In this document: positions 35,998 to 47,400 of the stretch, one piece after another
How the letters are laid out: the number at the start of each line of letters is the position of its first letter
How positions within the stretch are numbered: position 1 is the first letter of the stretch
Source: Rhynchonema sp. JSB1_4
Taxonomy: Eukaryota; Nematoda; Chromadorea; Monhysterida; Xyalidae
Length of the DNA stretch: 64,000 nt
Direction of reading: 5' to 3'
Assembly (NCBI GenBank): GCA_030248065.1
Contig: JASAMV010002482.1
Span: forward strand, 1 to 64,000
Position numbers and translations under genes: made by a program
The notes under the pieces: generated by a model
Databases searched by the model: none
What the model was told of the DNA's origin: nothing
The model's input: the letters and a program-made list of their open reading frames with translations, nothing else

Positions 35998-36929
35998 ATG
36001 TATACCCACTAACGCATTGTGCATCACCGACTGACCACTGTGTGACATGAAATCAGGCCTTATTTTCTTGTATCACCTCATTAATGGACGCCTGTAGCAT
36101 ACCTAGCCAGCGCACACAGAGGAGCCGACGTCAGCAGGAAAAACACGAAGCCAAGAAATACAGATTTGTCATCGTAAACATCCATCAGTCAGCCAGCCAA
36201 TACCAAAGTGGCTGCGCTTTGCAACGATTTCTGTGCGTGTCGCATCAATTGCACCATACAGTAACTTGACGTTACAGTCCAGATCTCGCTCGCAGTTAAG
36301 TTCCCGACAACTTGTTTGGGCCTGAACCGTGCGCCTTGTTTGGCGGGATGGGACAGTCCTGTGACTTTACGTACATCAATTCTTAGCGTCACCTGAAAAC
36401 AACAGGCCAACGTGCCGAAACCCAGCCAAAAACACCGCACGTGCGTACCCGAGACACGGTGATGCATTAGCCGACGCGCGGTAGGTACATCTACAGAAAC
36501 GGCGAAAAGTATTAAAAAAAGCAGGCATTAAGGTCGCTCACAGCGTGACTGCGCACTGCATGCATGAACTTTATGTCCAATGGGAATGTTCCGGCGTGTT
36601 TGTTTATAGAAAGCGGGGACACAGAAAACGCATACCGAACCTGATACAGCTGTACAGTATACTTTAAAGTAAGGATTCATGAGATTTGCACCTCTTGGCC
36701 GAAAGAAGAGTTCCCAAGCAGCTACATCAGTAGAGGGATGGTCCCAAGCCATCACAACGATCACATGTGGCATGTACAAGTGCAAAAGGCTGGTCAGAAT
36801 TGTCTGGCTGCTGCACGCATACATGAGGAGATCTTGGCATGGATGCAGGCCAACCGCCACACAACAAATACCACCCTGGGCGATGCAGGAGGACGCAAGG
36901 GGGGCAAATAATCGAAACAAAGTATAAAA

Positions 36930-37090
36930 AAAAAATCGGGGCGGAGACGACGAAAAAGAGTACAAATACAAAAAAGACGGGACAAAAGAGTTAATCTGGG
37001 AAGAAAAAAAGAAGAAGAAAAATATAAAACCCGGAAAAAGAATAAAGGAAAAAAAAAAAAACAAAAAAAAAAAACCCAAAAAACCCCACA
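36930..37090 (+). repeat. A/G-rich low-complexity tract
   Basis: The tract is almost free of T, with poly-A runs broken by short G clusters. It causes long false Phe-rich frames on the other strand. It may be a consensus artefact, as in the other base-depleted patches. Confidence 0.6.
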
Positions 37091-37551
37091 CAAAAAATAG
37101 TTGAACTCATTTTGCATTCCGAGCGGCAAAGCAACAAGTCGTAGAGAAACCGTTTTGCCCTGACGCAACACTAAATTGCGTGAATGAACGAACGTTCGTT
37201 GTGAACTTGAGTATTTCATACCTGGGTACCTTACAGGCCTATTTCTTGTTTTGAACCACAACCAGAACAAGAAACGAAATGAACAACGGTCAAAGACGCG
37301 AACGCATCAAAAAGTCTGGGCGACCAGGAAATAACAAAGTTTGCTCCTATCGACAAAGTACGCTGTACGGTTTTGGACTTTGTTTCGAATATGCAGCTTG
37401 TTTTGTTTTTCAGGGTCTTCAAAAAGCATGAGAACGGGAACGAACGTAAAAGCCAGAAATCCTTTGTGAACAAAAAGTTGCTCTCTTTTCGGCTTTGATT
37501 CAACTTCAGATTCCTTGCCTATCCGGGGCACGGCCATGGAGCCCGATCAGC

Positions 37552-37822
37552 TATAGTAAATTTCTAATTTCGTTGCATCACGCAATTTTATAGGGAAACT
37601 CCCGTCCGAAGTCGAAGCAGGCAACAAGCTGAACACACAGTCGTCAGGCCACGCAGCTGACACACAGAGCTTCTGTGACTGAATCTGAAACATTCGAAAC
37701 GCACACGAGCCAGCTGCGTGCGTTGCTGACTGCGTGTCGAGCATGTTGCCGGCTTCGAACGGGAGTTTCCCTGCGTCTGTAAAAATGAGTCAGGCAACGA
37801 AATTAGAAGTTTATTACTGTAT
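37552..37822. mobile_element. MITE, family C copy 1 (TATAGTAAATTT tips)
   Basis: The terminal inverted repeat starts TATAGTAAATTTCTAATTTC, with a second inverted block around GGGAAACTCCC and GGGAGTTTCCC. TA at each tip would fit a Tc1/mariner-type target. The tips are related to those of the element at 60120-60364. Confidence 0.6.
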
Positions 37823-39412
37823 ATCATCGAATCGTATGTACGTATGTGCATGAGCATAAAGGTTGGCGGTGAAACACGTAAAGGTACACATGGAGTTTAA
37901 AAAGCGCTCCAATTTAGCCGAACTGTTGTTCTTCACAAGCCGGCCAGCCACTCGGCAGTGGTTTGTGAAAAGTTACAACAGGATTCACTCAGCTACACCA
38001 CAAAGTGTGTTCAACAACGAGACACACGCTGCTCTTGCTTCTGCGCAAAATTGGATGTTTCGCAAAATTGCAGCTACTTTTGAAACAACCCTGTATTATG
38101 CCTAGTTCTTGTCGCGGCCGTTTATGACTTGTTTTATAGTTTTCGAGCACAAGGATTTCGGTTTTCAAACATGCGTTCCCGTTCTCATCATCATAGGAAC
38201 AACGTGGCATGTCGCCACCAAGCATCTAAACCTATCACAAATATGCTGTTTCGAGAGGCTTCGGGACAAAAAGAACATTGAAACATTGAAACGCCGAACG
38301 CGAACAGTGATAAAGACATCGTGGAAAATATGCGTTTACCCATGCGGAACGCTTACGGCTACGGTATCTGTCGTCGATTTCATTTGATCTATGGAGTATA
38401 CATAGGTACCGGGCGCTTCCTCTAATGCATATCCCCGGGTTCTACAGCAGGTAACAGTCATCGGCGGCAATCAAGTTGTTGGCGGAGCCTTAATTTTTTT
38501 ATGAAATGGGTTTTTCGCACGTTAGGTTGTTTGGCTGCGCTGGCTGGCTTTACCGATAGGTGGTCTACAGAACGTTTAAGCGTTTTCGGAAGAAAAACGA
38601 GAATTAAACGCATGGGAACGGACGAAACTGCATGAGCAGGAAGCAGCACGGCTGTTCTGTTTAGAAATGCGACCACCGGGGCCAAGCATAACATGCCTTG
38701 AAACAAACTGATTCTGACGCGCGCGCACACAGAACATTAATGTGCACACCCATTACTGGGGCGGAAATGTATAATGTTACACGTCAGGCTGTATCTGTCA
38801 AAATGTATCTTTTAATCTGCATAAAAATTGAGAGCTAAATTTTACAAATGCATAATGCTTTGCATTGACCCACGTGACTTAGACAACAAGCATTTCAAGC
38901 GATCTCATTGCTCGGAAAATATTGCCTGAATTTTGCATATTTTGGTAATATCAAAGCCTGTTAGTTTATTTATTGCAAAAAGAAGCACGGAAAATAATGA
39001 AACCAGGCGTCAAGTAGAAAGTGGTCAGCGAATAACATAACAAGGCACACATGTATGTATACTCTCTCGGCCCAGAGAGTACTTTTCAAATCACTCACCG
39101 AAAGAGTAACGCACTTTCTGCACTAATATTGAGTAAGAAACAAGAATTAAGAGTGGAAATTTGAAAAAAGGGTACGAATTTCGAGTGGTTTCTTTTTTCG
39201 AATTCATTTGGATTGCTGCCGGCAATCCCGTTCTGTTTTTCATTTGCCAAATAACGGTCAGCAAAAAAGGGCAGACAGACATTGCTGAGCTTATTGGACC
39301 ATCGACGATAAGAAGTGGTGCGAGACCAGCTCGTCCCCCAATGGTATAAGCTTAGGTTGGGCGTGGGCTAAGGCTTGGATCAAAAGTATGGTTAAGATTT
39401 GGATTAAGCTTA

Positions 39413-40255
39413 ATGATGGACTTTCGCTAACTCGGGCCGGGCCGAGGGGTGGTGGGTTCCATGACTCGGACCGGGCCCGGGGGGAGGCTTTCGCTGACTG
39501 GGGCCGGGCCCGGGGGGGTCGCTACTCGGCCGGGCCGGGCCGGGGGGGGGGGGGAGTTGTCGCTACTCGGCCGGGCCGGGGGGGAGTTTCGCTCTCGCCG
39601 CCGGGCCGGGGGGGAGTTTCCTACTCGGCCGGCCGGGCCCGGGGGGGGGCTTTCGCACTCGGCCGGCCGGGGGAGGCTTTCGATGACTGGGGCCGGCCCG
39701 GGGCTTTCGCTACTCCCCGCCGGGCCAGGGGGCTGTCGCTAACTCGGGCCGGGCCGGGCCCGGGGGGCTTCGCTAACTCGGGCCGGGCCGGACCCGGGGG
39801 GGGGGGGGGGCTTTCGCTAACTCGTGCAGGGCCCGACCCGGGGGGGGGTTCGCTAACTCGGGCCGGGCCGAGCCCGGGGGGCCTTTCGCTAACTTGGTCA
39901 GGGCCGGGCCCGGGAGGGGGGGTCCGAACTCGGGCCGGGCCGGGCCCGGGAGGGGGGGCTGTCGTTAACTCGGGCCGGGCCCAGGGGGGCTTTCCCTAAC
40001 TCGGGCCGGGCCACCGGGGGCGGGGGCCTTCGCTAACTTGGGCTGGGCCGGGCCCGGGGGGGCTTTTGTTAACTCGGGCCGGGCCCGGGGGGGTTTCGCT
40101 AACTCTGGCCGGGCCCTCTGGGTGCTTTCGCTGACTCGGGTCGAGCCCGGGAGGCTTTCGCTAACTCGGGCCGGGCCGGGCCCGGGGGGGGGGGGGGGCT
40201 TTCGCTAACTCTGGCCGGTCCCATGGGGGGGCTTTCGCTAACTCGGGCCGGGCCG
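39413..40255 (+). repeat. GC-rich minisatellite, unit ~35-45 bp
   Basis: About 20 irregular units follow the pattern CTTTCGCTAACTCGGGCCGG then GGCCCGGGGGG, with G runs of variable length. The G-rich strand could form quadruplexes. The Gly/Arg-rich frame across it (39388-39999) is a by-product of the repeat. Confidence 0.9.
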
Positions 40256-40414
40256 GGCAGGCTGAAGCTTTGGCTTAATGATGGCCTTGGCTTTTTTGCT
40301 GAGCTCGTTTAGGGAAAGGGCCTTCCTTTTTGGTTAGTTATTTTCTCACAGAGATCATTCAGGGGTATTACTATTTGGGGAACTTTATTTAGGGTTAGGG
40401 TGGTTGGTTGGGAA

Positions 40415-41138
40415 CAGGGTTGAAAAAAAAAATTTTTTTATTAACGAGCTTTTTTTTTAAAAAAAAAATTTTTTTTTGATTTTTTTTTGACGAAAAATTT
40501 TTTTATTAGAAAAAGTGTTGCAAACGACGTTTCAGGATAAATGAAATCGATACAACATATTTTTCAAAAATTGAAAAATTTTCGCCTCAGACCGAACTTG
40601 TGTGGTGACACCCGGTAGTATTGTGCAGATTCCATGGTCTCCGACCAGTCTGAGGTTGATGTTCACTAACGATGTTACTCTGATGTATTGTAGCATGCCG
40701 TACAACGTATTTTAATGCATCTAATGCCGTATATCTGAGATACGACCATCAAAATATCGATTACAGCCCAAATCTTGCGCGTCAGATCGACTTTGCGCGC
40801 CCGGTTTTGCACCAGACCTGCATATATACATGTGTAGTAGCATGTAGTAGTACATTATCGGTGCCACATCACTATAAAAGACCAGCCCCGCGCATCCCTG
40901 TACGGATTTGGGGACAATACAGGGCGCCGCAGGCGCGATTTTGGAAAAATTGTCTCGTCCACAGAAAAAAAGTGCCAATTTTTTGCCTCGAAAAAGGCCA
41001 TTTTTGGACATTTTAGCCCATTTTGGGCAACTTTTTTTTATTAAAAAAAAAAAGCAAAATCTGAGTTTCAAAAAAAAAAATTTTTTTTTAAAAAAAAAAA
41101 TTTTTTAATTGACCACTTTTTTTTTTGAAACAACCCTG
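40415..41138. mobile_element. hAT-type miniature transposon, copy 2
   Basis: The element is 724 bp with 8-bp target duplication GTTGGGAA at 40407-40414 and 41139-41146. The tips are CAGGGTTG followed by a poly-A run. Long A/T homopolymer arms resemble copies 1 and 3. There is no transposase. Confidence 0.9.
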
Positions 41139-44100
41139 GTTGGGAAGGTTACTTACAAGGGAGCTCAAGTTCAGCCTATGTTCGTGTTAGGTTTTCTGTT
41201 TGTTTTGCAGCGTATCATGTGTTATGTATCATATCAAGCCCATCAGTTGTTCGTTTTTATTGTTGTCGTGCGTCATTCCATTCTCCTAATTTATGTCATT
41301 TATTTCGTATTTCCATGACCGTTGCAATGAAAATGAAATCGAAAAAGAAACTACGCAATTTGCGTACCGCACCTGAAACATTTTTTGAAATGCAAATCAC
41401 TCTTTTACGAGTGCCGCAAATCCCACTCAATTGAGTGAAAAGTTCACTCAAATTTTCGTTGGTGCGATACCACTCGCCGTTTGAGTAATTTTTTTTACTC
41501 AATTGAGTGGAGAAGGGCCGAGAGAGTACATAAGGTATGGGTGCGCTGGGAGAAACCGCGTGAAGCAAACTTGAAAACATCACTTAACTGCCAAAGAAAG
41601 AGTAGAAGCAATACCCAAATCTCAGCTTAGGTGCATACCGACACACACATATGTATGTATATACCTCGCCTCAGGAAAAATTAAAAAACTGCGATCGAAA
41701 ACTGACGACCTTTGTTACACCATAAAGATCCAGTTGCTTTATGTGTTCTTGGACGCTAATCTCTTCTTTGCAATAGAAATGGTAGGATCAAAACGTATAT
41801 AACCGTCTCAAAACCCCAAAACCCGTCATAGGCAATGCAATTTCGCAAAAATTCCGGAAATTACAGCAGGCTCTTTGGAACCTGCTGTAGAACGCACGGA
41901 TGCTGTACAAATTTTCTGTATTTTCCATATGTCTACTGCATTTTCGTTCAAATACCGTATTATCTCGGCCTGAAATCAAATAAACGAGCAACAAGGAAGA
42001 AGGCCAGAGGCAAGCAGCCTGTGCATATTACAGTATCACGTATATAAGCCATGTGAGCAATTTTTCGCTCTGTTTTCGGTGAACAATGCAATTAATGGGG
42101 TGATTTTTTTCATTTCACGCATAGCCGAGCATAAATATAAGCCGCCATTATCATGATTGGTTTTTCGCGTGTTTACCACAACGGCAAAAAGATCAGGGAT
42201 TCACCGCCAGGAAAGGACTGCAGTGACATACGGTTCTACAGTATTAGTTTCATGGAACGCGGGATTTGCATTTTTTTGACTGGATTCCAGGCTCCATAAG
42301 ATGCATCGTGACCACCCCTATCTGTCTACTTTTGTGGACGCCATCTGTAAGAGCACAACATCCAGAAAAAAAGTTTCAAAAGTGCACTAAATCCACGCAC
42401 GCTGATTGGCTGCTATCCTATTGCTTGCGTGTGGGTGTCTATTATTGGGCGTGGAGTCCACAAAAGTGCGCGCTTGAGGTGCACCTCAGGACAGGTACAA
42501 GGGTGGCCACGACCGACTGTAGGGCAGAATCAGGCCCAGCAGCTGTTGACTGCCTGAAGCCACACTACGTGCAGAAGAGTTGGAGAAAAAAGTTTTGGTC
42601 AGTGGTAGGTTTGTAGAATTCGCCTTAAACTTCGGCGTCCAATGTGTTCTAATATTGCTTGAAAGTGAACTGAAGTATTATGCATTATGGTACACATCTG
42701 CATCGACAGGTCTGACAAACCGCCGATTTCTGACGAATAATGATTCTAAATGCCGATCTTTCGCAAAAATAAACTTGTTGTCCATAATTATACGTACATA
42801 TATGTGACGCATTTTATCTTAATCACACCGGTAGTACATATATTACGCACCGCGAGTCAGCGTTGCTATACGAGCATGGGGTAAATACATTAAAAACACA
42901 CTCATGGGGGCATTTTGAACTAAAGGGGCTTTCCGTCGTGTTTTTGCGATAAACAGCAATCGTTCTAAAAAGCCCTCGTATGGCAGTGTTTGGTCACGGA
43001 GCCGCAGGAATCGTGAAACCCTTTAATGCTCGGAACAGCTTAAGGGCCTCAGTATGGCATTATATTGCTAAAGGTAAAAAATCTATTAAAGGCGTTTGAT
43101 GCCTCAGGTGATATACCAATCATACATTCAGTTCCTGATTTAAAAAGACACGTACTATGTCGGTAGTATATGTCCAGTGCTCACGTCTTAACGTCAAAAT
43201 CACATAATGTCAAACCTTATGGGCATCAGAATTTTCCAGGTTTCAGACTTGTATAAATGCGTAGAACGAAACAGACCGGAAGCTTTTACAAAGTTGAACA
43301 TTGTCAAATGCATTGGTCCCACACCATGTACTGCATGTACAAATGCGCGGTTTTTAACCACATTTCAAACCATATACATACGCCCTCAAACAGATGTAAA
43401 AGAACACTGTGTTTACACACAAATCGAGCACTTTGAACTTGTACACTGTTTTGCAACCATGGCGCGTGAAAGTGTTACCTATAGTGCGTCGGGTGATGAA
43501 AACGCAGCATCAGTTTTTGTGGCTGTCCATCGAACTGACGAGACCCAGGCAGCCGCTGCATTTGTGATTGGGAGGGAAAAACAATCCCCAACACGATTCA
43601 CATGCACTTGCACGTGATCTCGCAACTCGCAAGCACACCGGATAAACATCTTGAATGTTACAAAAATAGAACTTCAGATTTCAGAATACCATGTCATATT
43701 CAGTCATGGACAGTGATCGGGAAGTTACTATTAATTTTATTATGGCTTTTGTGGCTAGGGATACTGTAGCGCCTTGGTTCGTACGTGCTCCGACAGTACA
43801 GCTACCGCTTGAGAGAATCGACGCCAAACTGCAATCTATAATCTCATTTATCGGTCCGCTTATCGCGTTATTTCATCGTGTGGACGGGGCGCGCACAAAT
43901 AACATTATACTTGGCTATTCTAAAAATATCCTCAGCGATGCAAGTTTTTCACACGTACCTGGTTACGGTATCGAAGGCTGGGATTCAGAGGCTCGCGCCG
44001 ATGAGTTCATCAGATAAACATGTTCACATCAGGATGCATTCAGCATGGCAAGTACTGTGGTACCAACGTACGACACTGCGCATGTACCTCAATGCTTACA

Positions 44101-44490
44101 CAAAGTTTTAATTCCCATCAGAGACCGTTTTTAATGTTGTACATGGCAAACTGAACTTGCTGTCAAACAAATAGCAGGGCATGTACATATACCTGGGCAT
44201 TGCGAAAATAGAAAGCGAAAATGTGTATCTTGTTTGACTTGCTTTGTGAGGGCAGATATTGACGTATCAACCTTGGCGTCAAGCACCATGATTACGATCA
44301 CTGCAGCCCAAAGTCTGTTTCAACCAAGTCTTGCGACAGAGTTGAAGCACTAATTTAGTATGTACATAATAACGTAAACGTTGTTTCCTTCATACACTTA
44401 CAGTATAGGCAGTATAGTCTCACGTGTGCTCATCGTTAAAGTTGCACGGTTCATATACCTTACCTACATACACGTACAGTATACTCAACG

Positions 44491-47400
44491 TTAAATAATT
44501 TCATAATCACTGAGATCGTAGTGTTGACTTGATTGGTTGCTTGACTCGTTATTATTCATCGCCACCGATTTGTCGATCCAAAGTTGATGCGTCTCGAAAC
44601 GACACAGACGATGATTGACATCGATCGCCCATAGTTGACCGCTCGGCGACACTGTAATGGGGGTCTAATTGAACCACGCGACACTTGGGAGAGCATCCTG
44701 ATGTTCCATTGTTTCATGTTTTGAGTTCAAGAAAGGACTGTGAGCATCATTTGCGCATTTGTGTTGGCATTTGTGAGTTCTGGTGCTTGTACGTACATAT
44801 TTCACTGTCACACGTGGCCAATGAGAGCCCAAACAACGTTCTGGTTACCGCGTGACAACAACACTGAACGAGCTGGTACAGCTTCATTGTTGCCACTGCA
44901 ACCGGTCGGGATCGCAGTTCCCGAGCGGGATCGGGATTCGTTTCGAAAATTTCGAGATTGGGATCCAAAACAACTTCGGCATCCAAATCTTCGGGAGAAT
45001 GGATCTCGTTTGACCTCCAGCAACCTCACAATCGCAAATCATAATACTGTATGTATGCCCGCATGCACCAACCATCAATCCACCTGAGTTGGCAGGATGC
45101 CAATGTTCGCCAGTAGTTGCCCTCCGGATTGGTAGTCGGCCGGACACGCTCCCGTCGATACAAGGAACCGGAAAAGTCCAACGAATACGCCATGCTGTTG
45201 CCGCTGCAGCACACGTGACGCGATGCGTAACCGGACACCTATTGTACGGCATGAATTGATACCAGGCATGAGAAACGTTTTCTGTGGTTTTTAACTCGTG
45301 CTAATTTGAGCACGAACACTGGTACACGTATGTACATGCATAATTGGGGAAGACAGCTATAACAGTTCTTAAACTTGCCACACCGGACGTGACACAACCC
45401 TTACCTGTACGTTGTGTTCGGGGCCTTTTAATATCCAAAACTATTTTACCACAGACACAACAACAACAACACAAAACTACAGTAACCTCAATCCATTTCT
45501 CGCCCACCGGCATTGCGCGTTTGACACCTTGTCTTGCAAACACCCTCCCCATATTGGTGCATAGCCATACCATTGAAGCACAGGGATTGGATGCGATCTG
45601 AACAAAACTAGTGTTTCGCGCAAGTATTAAAAAGGTTAAAAACTTGGCTGTTTGCTATAATTTAAAATCAACATTGGAGTCTCCCTTCAACCAACGAATA
45701 GTTCCCAACCCCATACCCCAAATAAAAGGTCATAAAAACTAGGGATGCAAACATTGTAGCTTGAGAAAATCTGGTAAAGCCGGCAGAGTCTTTGCGAGAA
45801 ATCTGAGCTCTTGTGTCAACCCCGCACCTCTCTATTACCTCCTTGACTTTATCGCCGTGTACCAATTGTGGGGCATCAATATCGAGCCAGGCGACACACA
45901 ATCGCACTTGTTGGTCATTTTCCACGTCCAACTGTGCACTGGTGCGGAACCACACCCGACCCTTGTGGTCAACTGCCCACACATTCTCATTCGTGACACA
46001 CAGATGACGGAGCAACGATTGTGATGCGTCTGTATATTGTGTGGCGTTGGCGTGATGTTTCATGAGAGCATATAGTTATAAACGTGTGGGTGTCAAAGAT
46101 TGGAGATCTAGCTGGGCAAGTCTAGTCACGTCAAGCGCGGCTTTTTTAGTTCAATACTGAGATATTGAATTCGAATAGCTTAACAGCAGTTGTGTATCAT
46201 TGAACAGCATAGGATGCAGCAGGTTTCAGTGGCGTTTCGAAAAACCATCTAAATACCTGCATAATCAAAAGTCCACTAGAAAACCAGTCACATTGTGATC
46301 AATGCAGGATACCACCAAAGTTGATACATCGCCCCATGATCGTCTCATCGGTTATGACAGCTCATAGGTTCTGCTCTCTACATTCGCACACTTCCATTCA
46401 ATTCCAATATACTCAGGTTGTAGAAAGACTCACTCAATTGTTGCATATCCAATTTTAACCATTTCGTTCCGATTGGCGTCCTTCTGCCATCAATGCCCAG
46501 CCTGACATGGATTTGACCCGCTGCATCCAACGCCCACAACATTGAAGGGGTCGATGCAATACAAATGATCTGAAATAATGTTTGTTTATCCTTTATATTG
46601 TGAACGATATTTTGGCTCCAATCTGCCGTTAACCCTCCTACGTAATTACTACTTTATAGTGAGCAGTTTTTCGTAGTGACCTAAAGCGGCCCGTTACGAT
46701 CGATATCACTATGGACCAAATCTGCATTTGTAGAAACGTAACCAAACATCGACTAACCGTTGAGTAAGTTCTGGCCCTTGGCAGCTGTTCAATTGTACCG
46801 TATCTCGGCTGGAAACCGTACAGTTCCCCTGTTGATTTGAGAAGCCAGACGTTGTCTGCAAATATAATGTTTAGAATATTTTTGTGCAAGATATCCAAAA
46901 AACATTTAAAAAAAACTCCAATACAGACCCAAATTGTTGTCGACCAGTGCGCCCACCGAAAGACGATGAAATTGTTCGCCCGATAGGGGATAGCAGAGTT
47001 TGTGGCCGGTCACTACGCCCCTGATATTTCAAGGTTAATTACATAATCAGAAGTTGTATGCTTGGAGCAAAAAATGTGGCGAACAGAAGAATCTAGAAAA
47101 GGTCATGGTGATCAGATAATAAGAATTATCGGTTGAGCAGCTGCTTTTTTGCAGAAAGATGCGCGGTCAAAATAGCATCGGTCAATGTAGAAAAAAGTCA
47201 CGTGACCACCAAAGCAAGACTACACTAGAACAATGATTACGAAGTTTGATTGCCAGCTCAACCCGAGCAGCACGGCGCGAATGACATCAAAGCCAAAGCC
47301 AATGAAACATGACCTATGCACCTTGTGATAAACAACAAGCAGTCGTCGCAGCACAACGCCAGACATCGTGCAGTCATGTGCACACGCAGCGTCATCGCGC

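Larger units (their letters stand above)
31815..44490. other. repeat-rich interval without a supported gene
   Basis: In 12.7 kb I found no chain of exons with conserved protein motifs. Contents are repeat family A copy 3, a perfect hairpin, two MITE families, a polypurine tract, the GC minisatellite and an hAT element. Two neighbouring uninterrupted frames, 43207-43617 (136 codons) and 43691-44017 (108 codons), are the best remaining coding candidates but match nothing I recognise. The sequence at 34478 starts like a pogo/Tigger terminal repeat (CAGTCGAACCTCGTTAGAAC), but no right end was found. Confidence 0.5.

Noticed and set aside
36528..37091. 187-codon Phe-rich minus-strand frame
   Set aside because: It is the complement of an A/G low-complexity tract.
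39388..39999. 203-codon Gly/Arg-rich frame
   Set aside because: It is produced by the GC minisatellite; no start context, domain or splice structure supports it.
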